NCBI GenBank assembly: GCA_008360955.1 | Contig: LUCM01008695.1 | Location: 65,323 to 129,322, forward strand | DNA: 64,000 nucleotides | Source of the DNA: Fasciolopsis buskii | Taxonomy: Eukaryota > Platyhelminthes > Trematoda > Plagiorchiida > Fasciolidae | Direction: 5' to 3' | Shown here: positions 11,313 to 23,059 of the stretch, one piece after another | Numbering within the stretch: the first letter of the stretch is position 1 | Layout: every line of letters begins with the position of its first letter | The notes under the pieces: generated by a model | Told to the model about the DNA's origin: nothing | The model's database searches: none | Seen by the model: only the letters and a program-made list of their open reading frames with translations | Position numbers and translations under genes: made by a program

Positions 11313-12554
11313 GGTTCAGCCCGCGAGGCCACGGTGGATCCAGTTGGAATTATCGCACCGTTTAAGAGAAAGGAGAAGACGTAGTCTCGTTTCTCTGTTT
11401 TTATTCGCAATGGTTAGTTTTGAGATGCAGTTAGCCATGTAGCGATAAAATTCATCTGCAGCCCTCTGTGGGTCAGCCGCTAGAAAAGATGAGATCTAAT
11501 ATTTTGTTGTTTCTGGCGGGTAACGATACATGCTGTACTCAACTCCCACGATGTAGATGGTAGACGGACGGCGTTAGGCTTGGGAGAGCCGCAATCTTGG
11601 ACCAGGTTACACCGGGAGGTTGAAGTCTGCAGCAATGCTTTTGATGTCGGTGGGAGGGAAACAAGGTGGTCAAATGCGTCCGCTAGGAGGGGAGCCCAAT
11701 TTCGGCATGAGATTGAGGGCAATAGACAAAAGCAGTATAGATAACGCAGGATGACACCTTGACAGTGAGCCGTACCGACTGTTGGATCGGTTCATGTCTA
11801 GGATGCGTTAGGACGGAGACCGATAGTCCCTGCCTTAGACAGACAAAGCAACCGCCCCCACGACGTTTCTGGTGCCTCCAAAAGACTGGCATCCCGCAAG
11901 GGGAGTCGCATTATTAGGTGTGTCCTCACTAGGCCAGGACTCAGTGATGGAGATTATATCCAGGTTGGAGGGAGCAGCAAAGCTTTTTAAGTTACCGAAT
12001 TTATTCAGGCTAGAACGATAGTTGATTAGCGCAAAATAAAGGGCCACGTTGCCGTCGAGACGGGATGAGTGGTGGAGCTGCAAAGAAAGAGAGACGGTGC
12101 GTGGAGAGTCAAGCATAATGAGAATAATTGGGTAAGCGGATGGTATTAAGTCTATTTTAGTGGACCTTGAATGAGATACAACGGAAAACGTTTGGAGTAA
12201 AGAAGAATGAGGGCATAGGACGATTCTCATTATACCAGTATGAGGGTAACTCGAAGTGTTGGGAGAACAGATGCTGAGGGAGGCAGAAGGGGAGTGGATT
12301 TGGATAGGAATGATGACGTGGCGGTGGTGGTTCCGGTGGGAGAGAGGAAGGGGTAGTTTTCCAGCCGGGTAGGTACTGACGAAAAAGAGACATTAGTGGG
12401 ATGGGATAACGTCCTCGGGTTTTGGCCGGGGCGCTGGTAAGCGGGGGTTGGTGGTAGTGCGGATATGACGGTGGAGATGTGCTTAATGGAGGCCAGAGAC
12501 AACTGTCCTGGGCAGTCTGAAGCAACGGCGAAGGTCCTTGACAGGGAACAGCTG
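11313..12554 (-). mobile_element. CR1-type LINE fragment (endonuclease), left arm of inverted repeat
   Basis: Reverse complement of 16763-18002 with only scattered differences over about 1.24 kb. The outer edge is at CAGCTG (12549-12554) and the inner edge at GGGCTGAA (about 11313). It holds the apurinic-type endonuclease (EEP) region of a CR1-like LINE on the - strand: INYRSSLNKFGNLKSF, DIISITESWPSED, GTRNVVGAVALSV. In an active LINE this domain nicks target DNA to prime reverse transcription. Frame breaks after ALSV and before the DFN motif match those in the right arm. The RT expected next (below 11313) is not recognisable. Confidence 0.85.
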
Positions 12555-14680
12555 AAGGAGGTAGTTTTCCGTTGACGAGACGTGTACAGCGAACACCATC
12601 TGCTTACTCCCTGTAGGGTATGTGGCTCAGTCAGTCCTAGGCTGCATGCTCCTTATTTGCAACGCGTTCCTCTTTCATCTTCTGACAATTTCGGAGTTGC
12701 AGATTACAGTCGTCTGATAGGGCGGCTAGCGCACTGGTTAGGGAATAATGTCACTTTTATTCTGTATATTAAACTCTTCTGTTCTACGAGCACATGCTAC
12801 GGGAACTCATTTATAACTCATCATGTGATCTGCCTCCGGTGTTTACCACTCCCAGTTTCCTTGAAAGAGCATAACCAAATGGGGTGCGGATGGCAGTGTG
12901 GGCTGGATGCTAGGACAGGATTTGCCATCAAAAGTCATAGATAAGTGCGTAGGGAGAAGCATGAGAATATTGGGATCGGTAACTTGTGTTTGGACAGCAC
13001 GATAGCAACTTGTAACACATAGTAGTTTCAGTAAGCGTGCATGAATAATTAAGGAAGAAAAACAACAGCAGTTTTCATGGACGTCAGCATACATATGAGG
13101 TGCGCGGTTGGGAGGGGCATGTTGGAAAATAGAGGGGTGGATGGTGAGGCGTATGCGGATAGTCCGATGATCTACTTCCCCGGACCGTCCAACAAGCGGC
13201 CAAACGCTTATCTACCAAACAAGGGCGGTGTGGGGTTCCCCTTTTGCAGGGTCAGCCAAATCCAGCAGAGGCTTTTTCTTTTTTTATTTTTCTAACAGAG
13301 GGGTGCTACACAAATCATACTGCAGGCCCCCACTGGAGTATTGTCCGATAATTTTCTCAAACATGCTCAGAGTTCATCATGTTGCAGTAGAAAATGTACA
13401 ATGACCATTCACAAAGAAACTTCTTGGTTCAACATCAAGCCTCAGTTACAGAGAACGATGCGATCTACTACGGTTTGACTTCCTTTTGTTACGTCGTGTC
13501 AAACTTAACATCACATCCCCTTTCGAGCTTTTAAGGTCACAAGCACGCACGCCTGGAAACCCCATCGAAAGCTATAATGAATAGCCTTACTCCCTCAATA
13601 CTCTACCGTTCTCCCATGGAATACCACCTTCCAAAGTGTTTATTAGGTCAGATTTCTTCACAATCGTTTGCTCTATATTGTGCGATAGATTACCGGACCA
13701 CGTCCAGTCCTTTCAGAGCCTGATGTAATTCAGAATTGTATTGTCCAAAGTTCTCAACCTATCCTGCTACCTCAGCTTAACTGGGACCAATAACGATCTA
13801 GACTAAGTTGTCAGAAGCCACCTAGATATCCAGCTCAACTCAAATCAGGTACTCAAAGCTGTACCACCTCATACCGGTTTCCCTATAAAGACTGCTGACA
13901 CCAACGTATCGGCCCTTGTACCATCCGTCCTGCAGCTTCATGAAGAAAATGAAACAAATCGACAGAATTGAACTAAGATGTGCTGCAGTCCAACGTTTTC
14001 TCCTATTTTCAACACGTCAACTACATAATTATCCATTCACTGTCCTGTTCTCTGCATTAGGTCAGCAGCGCAGAGCATGCTGACCGTGGTACCTGTCAAA
14101 AAACTCAACACCTAATTCCCCGGAGTAGTTACCGACTTCATTTCAGCTGAATTACTCTGCGTCATAATGGCAACCTGATCCCAATACTACAGTAGTCAAC
14201 GTGTCACAACAGTTCTTTATTATTAACCAGGACCAGTTTAATGTACCACCAGTAAACCCTCCGACAGTCGGCTTAGGGTCAATTCACCTCAACTCCCTAT
14301 CCTCTGTTATAAATCCTAGATCTTGCCTTTCACTTTTACTCAGCCTAATTTTTCATTCATACGACCAAACTTAGGTTGAATGATGCCTCTATTTCTCTAA
14401 CTTTCATTAATCACAACAAAACCAAGCTGGGACCCAAACCAGACTACTTTCTTTTTTATGCTTCAGATCCCGCATCCAGGCTATGCGCGATTTTACCTGT
14501 TTCGCCACCGCCAGACCGACTCAAAATCTGCTAGCTTTTTGCTGTTGCTAGGACGCTGCTAGCCAGATGTGGCGCCCGAGTTCTGCTCAGTTCAACCCAT
14601 GCCAAGTGGTTGATCTCCTTGGATATTCCTACTACTCCTAGTGAAATGCCCTATGCGCCCCTCCAAATATCCCACACGTA
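12555..14680. other. Spacer of the inverted repeat, first half
   Basis: No gene identified. A 120-codon open stretch at 12582-12944 (+) lacks any recognisable motif. A T-rich tract lies near 13273-13292. From about 13300 the + strand becomes pyrimidine-rich like the CR1 copy downstream, so part of this may be undetected element sequence. Confidence 0.45.
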
Positions 14681-14689
14681 CTGCCGTCC

Positions 14690-15680
14690 AGGATCAAAAA
14701 CCTGCGACAGCAAAAATGACAGCATAAAAGACATCCTTAATTGCGGTGTTTAAAAACAGTTTACTTCTTAAACAATTATTTTATTCACTGCATCTCTCAG
14801 TCCAGCTGGCCGCCAGCCGCATAGGGATGAAATTGGCAGTGCTGAGAGTTCCATTTCCTCGCTCCGCAGAATGATTCTTGAAATCTTGTTTTTCAGATAG
14901 TTCAGCAAACTTGGTAGTATTCTTCTGCATTCTTCAGCATATTATCGGCTCTTCACTGCTGTCAAACGCGACTAACTATCACTGGGTTCCTCCTCTTTCT
15001 GATTAATTTCCATCCAGCTATCGTATCTCCACTGATCTTCACCTTTTCAGCACACAGCTTCTGTCCATCACGTAACGCGCTGGACTTTTGCGCTTCCGAT
15101 CATACTTTGGCATCCGCCAACGAGCTCCTGTCAAGTGCTGCGCCAGCCAAACGAACACTTGGTGAACTAAAACACAAATGACTTCCTGTGCGTTGCTCAA
15201 GAACAGTTCCAGAAAACCCTATATAATCTTGCAAAACAGTTTGTCCAGTTGTGATTTTTTTCTTGCATACTTGATTATTGCGTATTGCTTTGCAGATTCT
15301 GATCGTGCTTTCCGAGTAATCCAAGTATCATATTTCCCGATATCCATCCTGGATTCTATTATTCACGTTTCCTCTGCATCCTCCATGTGCAAATTTGATC
15401 TTGCCCTGTGCATATCTCTCGCAAATCGAGAAACATACAGTATTATTGTTATTGGATCGATCAAAGGCTCCTCTTCCAGTTTCCTCTCTACGACTGGACA
15501 CAATTATTGGCATCGCTATTTGCATCCTTCATCGCACAATTGTAACTCTGCACACATCATCATACATTGTCGAAACGGCGGTCTCCGGACCAATACTTTG
15601 CAAGATCTTAGCTGCTAGACGCACCGCGTCCAACCCCCACAACCCAATCGCTGGCCTCCAGCGGGCACTGTTTGTGTTGC
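14690..15680 (+). repeat. 5' region of the CR1-like element
   Basis: Ordered blocks shared with 5560-6600 (see that entry) lead into the ORF1 remnant at 15685. The + strand is pyrimidine-rich. Open stretches of 108 and 146 codons overlap here, but the only shared protein-level match is the short LPCAYLSQIEK motif, so I treat the region as untranslated or decayed 5' element sequence. Confidence 0.42.
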
Positions 15681-15684
15681 AGAC

Positions 15685-16585
15685 TTGCTCGTGGAGCCTA
15701 ATAATAAATTGCAAAAATTAAGGCTAACGATTTGCAGGATAAAGAACAAAGTTTTACCGATGGAATCAGTGATCGCAAAGCTGCTTCTTCTCACCTATCT
15801 AACGAAGACGCCCGAAAACCCACTAAGCAAACACTTCGCTAGTGTCTGTCGGGTTATGGACTCAATATCCTCGGAAATTAAGCAGCAAAACCTAAGATCG
15901 TCTACTGCTGTGGGTTATAATTTTCCTGACCGCATTCCGCTAGACTCATTTAAAAGCACTGTCCTCTCTGCTTGCAATATGAGAGGACACTCCTGCCACT
16001 GATTATGGCTGCGTGAACTAATGTTAAGCAGATCATGGCCAGTGCTGTTTCAGCTCCCTAGCCCTACTGATGCTGAGCAGTTCTTGAGGAGTGAAGCTTA
16101 GATAGCCTCAACTAACCCGTTCAAGTCAATCAAAATTACCCCGGAAAAAACGCCCATCCAAAGGAAGACCCTTGGGCTGCATGTAACTGAGAACCCAAAA
16201 ACGGTTCCACCAAACATAAATTCCCCGAAGCTACCCGGCATGGCTAAGGGTTTGGCGTCCAGACCGGCCCTTCTGGCCCCACCACAGCCACAGGCAACTG
16301 TCGACTTAGACAGCTCATCACAACTTCCGTTACCACAACACTCCCGAGAATGTTCGCTTATAAACCCCTTTCCTATGACTTTCTCGGTAGGCCACAAAGA
16401 CCTCTCCTCTCCTTGCAAATTGTCAGGCATCAATCGAGACTCGCCCTGTACCATCCAGACCCTTGAAGCAGTAGTCACTTGCGAAAAACCTGCACTTTTA
16501 CCCTCAACAAGCAAGAAACTAGTCCTCGGTGGGGCAACGCGGGTGCTATTAGCCCAGGGACTAAATTACTCCGATTCCTCCTAAT
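15685..16585 (+). pseudogene. CR1-type LINE ORF1 remnant
   Basis: Reading 15685-16002 gives a short helical, coiled-coil-like part followed by SSEIKQQNLRSSTAVGYNFP and ILSACNMRGH-like sequence. After a TGA at about 16001 the frame continues with SRSWPVLFQLPSPTDAEQFL and IKITPEKTPIQRK (to about 16160). The pattern of RNP-like segment, then PVLFxxxSPTDAE, then IKITPxxTPIQR, is that of ORF1 proteins of CR1/jockey-type LINEs, which bind the element RNA. A Pro/Ser-rich tail runs from 16240 to 16585. Internal stops show it is inactive. It lies directly upstream of the endonuclease segment, in the right order for one LINE. Confidence 0.6.
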
Positions 16586-16762
16586 TTAGTCCCTCTGTTA
16601 GTCCCATAATTCCGGTCCCTCAACTGCCTGGCTCTAACTGCACTGATTTTTCATTGCCTGCCCATCGTTTCGCGAGGTCCGAAAGGTCATTGCCCGGAGA
16701 CTTTCCAAGCCGGAAGATAATGACAAGTTGGCATCGCAGATTTAAAAGACTTTGCAGCGCAC

Positions 16763-18002
16763 CAGCTGTTCCCTGCCAAGGACCTTCGCCGTTGCTTCAG
16801 ACTGCCCAGGACAGTTGTCTCTGGCCTCCATTAAGCACATCTCCACCGTCATATCCGCACTACCACCAACCCCCGCTTACCAGCGCCCCGGCCAAAACCC
16901 GAGGACGTTATCCCATCCCACTAATGTCTCTTTTTCGTCAGTACCTACCCGGCTGGAAAACTACCCCTTCCTCTCTCCCACCGGAACCACCACCGCCACG
17001 TCATCATTCCTATCCAAATCCACTCCCCTTCTGCCTCCCTCAGCATCTGTTCTCCCAACACTTCGAGTTACCCTCATACTGGTATAATGAGAATCGTCCT
17101 ATGCCCTCATTCTTCTTTACTCCAAACGTTTTCCGTTGTATCTCATTCAAGGTCCACTAAAATAGACTTAATACCATCCGCTTACCCAATTATTCTCATT
17201 ATGCTTGACTCTCCACGCACCGTCTCTCTTTCTTTGCAGCTCCACCACTCATCCCGTCTCGACGGCAACGTGGCCCTTTATTTTGCGCTAATCAACTATC
17301 GTTCTAGCCTGAATAAATTCGGTAACTTAAAAAGCTTTGCTGCTCCCTCCAACCTGGGTATAATCTCCATCACTGAGTCCTGGCCTAGTGAGGACACACC
17401 TAATAATGCGACTCCCCTTGCGGGATGCCAGTCTTTTGGAGGCACCAGAAACGTCGTGGGGGCGGTTGCTTTGTCTGTCTAAGGCAGGGACTATCGGTCT
17501 CCGTCCTAACGCATCCTAGACATGAACCGATCCAACAGTCGGTACGGCTCACTGTCAAGGTGTCATCCTGCGTTATCTATACTGCTTTTGTCTATTGCCC
17601 TCAATCTCATGCCGAAATTGGGCTCCCCTCCTAGCGGACGCATTTGACCACCTTGTTTCCCTCCCACCGACATCAAAAGCATTGCTGCAGACTTCAACCT
17701 CCCGGTGTAACCTGGTCCAAGATTGCGGCTCTCCCAAGCCTAACGCCGTCCGTCTACCATCTACATCGTGGGAGTTGAGTACAGCATGTATCGTTACCCG
17801 CCAGAAACAACAAAATATTAGATCTCATCTTTTCTAGCGGCTGACCCACAGAGGGCTGCAGATGAATTTTATCGCTACATGGCTAACTGCATCTCAAAAC
17901 TAACCATTGCGAATAAAAACAGAGAAACGAGACTACGTCTTCTCCTTTCTCTTAAACGGTGCGATAATTCCAACTGGATCCACCGTGTCCTCGTGGGCTG
18001 AA
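16763..18002 (+). mobile_element. CR1-type LINE fragment (endonuclease), right arm of inverted repeat
   Basis: Near-identical reverse complement of 11313-12554. The EEP endonuclease region reads INYRSSLNKFGNLKSF, GIISITESWPSED (Asp to Gly relative to the left arm) and GTRNVVGAVALSV (17087-17482). After a frame break come ADFNL (catalytic-region DFN at 17690-17698), then DEFYRYMANCISKLT near 17860. The order ORF1 remnant, endonuclease, linker fits a single decayed CR1-like insertion. The reverse transcriptase should follow but the match to the left arm, and the element, end near 18002. Confidence 0.87.
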
Positions 18003-19960
18003 GCTCAGTCTTTCGCTTCTCTGCAATATCGTCATGATTTCTTTGCCTACCTCTTGGAGAACAAATATTCCCGAAATCCACTCTCACCCACTTTGCTATA
18101 GTGTGTCTGTCTACGTACCTCTCTTAAAATATCATCTCCTACTCTCAAATGTTTCCGCGTGACGTAAACCAGTATGTCTAACAAGCTAACACGGCCTACA
18201 CTTTCCTCCCCATCTTTGGGTAAGTTCGAGAATGGAATAACTGAATTTCTTACAGTCCCAGAAGCCACTGAATTGGGCATTATTCCTTCCTCCGTGGATG
18301 CCGCATGCACAAGCCTTTCCCATTTCTGAACTACGCGATCTTTGTCTTCGGCGAATTTTAAAAGCCGCTCATCTCTATGAATTTCTACAACGTGAATAAT
18401 AACTTCGAGCTTTTTCTTTAGACCATTCATTCCGTGGCTTAGACTGTCTCCAGTAATGCGCATTTACTCATCGCCCGTTTACCTCTAACAGGTTACTACG
18501 CCAACCAGTCTGCCTGCCGTTTTATTGCGGTCATGTGATTCACCTCTTCCCCTTGTAGATCCTGAAGATATTCCCTTAATGGAGCAGCACCCACGTTGTT
18601 TCTCTCTTCTTCAATACCCATTTCTAGGGAAGCGGATTTTCAAGAACCTATCGGTCTACTTTTGGCAACTGACTACTGGGAGGACTTCGGCTGTCAACTC
18701 ATCAAAATAAACGTTCACCTGGATCCGACATAAAACTCCTTTTCCGGATTCCCGTTTTAGGGTCTCAAGAATGACACTGCCGACGACATGCACCTGTACC
18801 ACTTGTTGTCTCGGCTCCGCCTTGATCTCTACCAGCGAGTAGACACGCATTTTCATCTAACTCCTCCTCACTCTTGCTCCCAGCTGAAACTCTACATATT
18901 CAAACTTACCAGCATCAAACCTTATCTGATTCCAGTTTTCTATTTCGATTACATGATATACCCATTTGTGGGTACTCCCATCTTTCACACCATACTGACC
19001 ACCCAAAAGATTGTACCATTTGCGCTCTCTTCCCTTGAGTGCCCGTTCATTATTATACTCGCCAGACCATACACTCAATGTCCCGTATTGAAATTGCCTT
19101 AAACGTCATTTCTGATAGTTTTTGCGTATTCTTTCGTCTCACCTTATACACTGGGTCACATCCACATCCTATTCACTTCAAAATGTTGTCAGGGTTTTAC
19201 CACGAAAAATTTCCCTCTCGACTTTATCAAAGTACTTCAGCGTGCGTTATGTAAATGGCGGCCTATAGCCTTAAGGGCAAATTTGGTTGGCTGACGTTGA
19301 ATCAGTCTTCTCATATAGAAATCACTAACACCAACGAGTTTTCAGTCAAATGAGGCTCTTTGGATCATAATAGCATATATCCGAAGTTCTTCCGCCCCTT
19401 GCACTTTTAAGTTCGTTGTTTCTCTCCACCATGGCTGGAGAGTTTCTCCGTATTCTTCTTTTTCCGATTCGCCTTGTTCAGAACCAAGCTAATGCCTATA
19501 TTCTTGTCATCCTATGGAAATACATAAGGCGCATTCACATAAAGACTACTCGGCATCACCTGAAGTGGGGCCCTCGCTTCCGTGAAATGGACTCATATCC
19601 TATGTCTCGCTTTATCGCCGACCGCGGTGGATTTTTCAACAGCCAAGTAGCTCAAAATTCATCGGCAGGCGAAGAAGACTTCTGATAAAGGATATGCTTT
19701 AAAATAAAGCGTGGGTTAGGTAGGTGGTATAGCAGTACCCTGCAATGGAGCACTCTGCCAAGGGACTCTTGAATCACAGAACCGGGCAGGATAAACCGAA
19801 CAAAACTTTTAAGCGATTTCAAAAATGTTTAGTTTGAGGTAAAACCGTGATACCAGTGCTGAGCCATATTACGATGTTTTTCTAACCGTGGAAACCGAAG
19901 GATTTCAAGCGCCAGGAATTGGGTTGGCGGGGATGAGGCCAATTCTGCTATTATAAATCT
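18003..19960. other. Pyrimidine-rich region, no gene recognised
   Basis: Open stretches at 18047-18463 (-, 138 codons) and 18788-19102 (+, 104 codons) have no motif I can place. The pyrimidine-rich bias of the + strand fades near 19.3 kb, which may mark the true end of the LINE-derived block. Confidence 0.4.
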
Positions 19961-19969
19961 CACTGACAA

Positions 19970-20360
19970 CATTCTATCAGGGCCAGTTTGTGAGCTGTAC
20001 AGCACAACCCTGCAACAGGGATATTTGACAAAAAACTGGAAAACGGCAGCGATAACGATTATCCACCGTCGGAATTGGGGTGGTATATACTAGTGAGCCC
20101 CTGGCAGGCGTACCTAAAGAAATGGTAGTACCTAGTATTGGGGGACGCGTGTATCTACACCTGACACAGTATTCCAAGCTGTGCTTTGTTTAACATGGAT
20201 TTCAGAAACATATCTCCTATTTGGCACACCTTCTATGACACAATTAAGGAGTAACCGGTGTACTAGATGGAGGATGCCTTTTGGACGAGATGCTATGGGA
20301 AGTGATATTGTCTCATTTAGACTTGGCAAAACATGGGAGCTACCACTTGACGCAAGATGA
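19970..20360 (+). pseudogene. CR1/jockey-type reverse transcriptase fragment (RT domains 0-2)
   Basis: Frames on the + strand show YSTTLQQGYLTKNWKTAAI (the PEDWK-like start of LINE RTs), then LTQYSKLCFV-HGFQKHISYL (the LxxxQHGFRKxxSCLTNLL motif) and LDGGCLLDEM, leading into motif A. Several stops and frameshifts interrupt it, and motifs B and C with the catalytic aspartates are absent. This is a 3'-truncated remnant. Confidence 0.6.
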
Positions 20361-20558
20361 GCCACCCGGTTTCGGGCAACGCAGAGGGCCATAAAACTTG
20401 GACCGACACGTGGTAAACAAAATTCGTCCAGCCGCAGCAAGAAGCGCATGCGACTTAAAAACAAGTACTGACTTAAATTCGATCCAATCCACGCGAAAAA
20501 GTCATCGAGAAAAACAGCTGAAGAGGAATAAGTTTAATTTCTATTCCAAACTCGGCCG

Positions 20559-20626
20559 GCGGTGGCCGAATGGATAAGATCGTGGCGTTTGGACGTGAAG
20601 GTCACGGATTCGAATCCTCGCACCGC
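20559..20626 (+). other. tRNA-like sequence (tRNA pseudogene or SINE head)
   Basis: GCGGTG (20559) can pair with CACCGC (20621-20626) as an acceptor stem. An A-box-like GTGGCCGAATGGATAAG and a B-box-like GGATTCGAATCC sit between. The T arm has an extra A (GG-A-TTCGAAT-CC) and the body is only about 68 nt, so it is not a clean tRNA. A related A/B-box pair lies near 58823, hence a tRNA-derived repeat is likelier than a functional tRNA gene. Confidence 0.45.
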
Positions 20627-20639
20627 AGGTCAAATTTAC

Positions 20640-22640
20640 CACTTGGCAGCCCTCTGCTGGCTGCAGCCCCCTTCCTGATAATCGCTATACATTGTTGTTT
20701 CATTAAAAAAGGGAGTAAAAGATGAAAAGATAGAAGATGTGCTTATATGCAAATTCGGCTGAATGCGTACCGTCCAATGGCCTTTGAGAAATGAATGAAC
20801 CTGACGGCTCCCTAAAGTTACAGTTACCCGTCTACGCAGGCCAACGAAAAGCTGCATCGCACTGCACCGGGTGACCTTCGCGTAAGCTTATTACAAGAGA
20901 ATTACAACTGTACGCGGTAATGGTCTTCCCACGAAAAATGCAGTAAACAATCTAGAGGTCCCTGGTGCGGAATTTGAGGGGATTTAGGGTGCGTGCGAAG
21001 TGTGCCACGGCAGAAGAAACTCAGGGCGAGCATTTTAACATGAGATTAGCGCTGCCGTACCAAAATACGCAGATTTTCGTCCTTCTCCATGAGATTTTCT
21101 TTAGGTCCTACTTACTGCGCCCAGTCTTGGTCCCCAACCTTCCGAAAATATGGGGGTGCTCTGGAGAGGGATCTACGCCTTGCCGCATGCATGAATGAGA
21201 GCCGGTGAAAGAAGACCTAAGAACAGAGACTGAGTGACTTTGGTTTGTTCTTGTAGGAACGCCGAGGTGCTCGGGGCATCATATTAGGACTTTCAAGGTA
21301 GTTAAAAGTCTAAGTGGACTTCGTTCTGGGACTCTTTTCCAAGAAAACTCCGACTACAGAACCGAGAGAAGTGGAAAGAGACTGATAAAGCATCGCCTTC
21401 ATCTGGAAGCCAGAGCGCATTTCTTCAGTAGCAGGGTGCTAAGTTCCTGGGGTTATTTGGCAACGGTTAGCTTGATACACGGTCATGAAATTCAAGGCAG
21501 AATTTGATCGTAAGATCGACGGAGGAGGTTAGTATGCTTGTTTTCTGAAGATGCTTACGTCACTTTTGACATTGGAACATACCTTTGAACTCACATGAAG
21601 TGACCGTTATCTCTCATTGGATAAATGGTTTTTCGTTCCCCACCACTGCTTTGGAGCGAAATTGGGTCACTGGAAGGCCAAGAGTAATGCGAAGTAAATA
21701 AGGCTGGAAGAGGCGGGTGTCAATTTCTGTTCATATATGGTATACCATCGGAAAAACTCCCTACGTTTGCATTACCATCTAGGTCAATTTCTAGTTGCCT
21801 CAACTGAACTGAACCGACCAACTGCCATTCACCGTTACTACGGCAATAGGCGGGAGTTCATTTTTCGGCGTCCACATGGTCCGTATGCAAACGTGTCATT
21901 GTTTTTCTCCAGAAGCAATATTAGCGAATTAGAAAAAACCCATTGAATTGTCTTCATTAGTTAAGCCTTTCAGTTTTTCTTCCGGAAGCTGCATCATGAC
22001 TGGGAATAATTAATTGGTTCATTCGGTACCGGAACGGTACAAGTAGCATTCCTGGACTTTTTCCGTATGTAGTCTTCAAAGTGACCGGAGTTCACCGGGA
22101 TTTTACCGGACTTTTCCCGGACTGACACTGGATCCGGTATGCTACTTGGGTTTTAGGAGAAATTAGGACAGACCATCCTGGTAAATCAAACAAGGCAGGT
22201 GAGTTCGAGAAAACAAAACCAATGCTTGTAGTTTGATAAAACGAACGGGATTCCATGTTATCCTAATCGTCTCCGGCTGTTGATCTTCAACAAACAATTG
22301 TTTATATTCTGTGTTATTACGCGAAAACAGGCAGGTTGAAAGGCAAATACTAGGCGCTGTAACTGTAAAAAAGCCAGAAGATGTTGTAAGGTGTACTTCA
22401 ACTACGTCCAGTCTACTGACTTATCCTTCGTTGCATTAAATATATATATATTGAACATGCAATAAGGGTACGATTTTAATTTACTTAATTAGGATAGCCG
22501 TCAGTGCAGACTTCAAACCTAGTCTGTATTGTCAGAAGGCAGCCAAGAACGCATGGTGCCTTACGCCAACTTAATAGGAGCGTAATATATATGGAAGCCT
22601 AACGTTCTTCTGCCACTGTTCTAGACATTTTTCCGACCGC
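20640..22640. other. No gene recognised
   Basis: Unstructured sequence with short open stretches only. A short (TA)n tract sits at 22439-22451. Confidence 0.5.
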
Positions 22641-22659
22641 ATTTGGAATAATGCGTACA

Positions 22660-23050
22660 GGCATGGAGACCATATTTGGTAAGAGATAGTAAAATGTTGG
22701 AACAGGTACAACGTGTTTTTACACCGTTGTTCGGGCATTTGAAGCACATGGAATATGAGCAGAGGCTGAGGGCGCTTGGCTTGTACTCCATGGAAAGACG
22801 TGAAGAAATAGGTGACTTAATTCAGACCTTCAGGATTATTATGGGTCTGGCTGAGATACGGGGTCGCCGTGGAGCTCTATTCCAGTTAAGGGGAAGGAGA
22901 CACTAAGAGGTAACGGGAAAACGATTGTGCGGGAACAGGTAACCACCAGGTTAAGGAGCAAATCGTTTGCCACACGAGTGCTGAATGGCTGGAATAAGTT
23001 ACCGGAAGAAATGGTCGAGGTGGGGTCAGTGCGCAAATTCAAAGGGGACT
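22660..23050 (+). pseudogene. CR1-type LINE 3' end (C-terminus of pol)
   Basis: The + strand encodes VRDSKMLEQVQRVFTPLF, YEQRLRALGLYSMERR and GDLIQTFRIIMG, then in another frame TTRLRSKSFATRVLNGWNKL followed by PEEMVEVGSVRKFKG. This is the typical C-terminal region of CR1-like LINE polyproteins (QRRFT..., RRxRGDLIxxYRI, NxWNxLPxxVV). A stop after RRH and a frameshift near 22905 break it. The first open part is 22676-22906. The rest of the LINE is not directly upstream, as expected for a 5'-truncated insertion. Confidence 0.82.
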
Positions 23051-23059
23051 AGACAATGC

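Noticed and set aside
16098..16514. 138-codon - strand stretch
   Set aside because: It is antisense to the CR1 ORF1 remnant and shows no motif.
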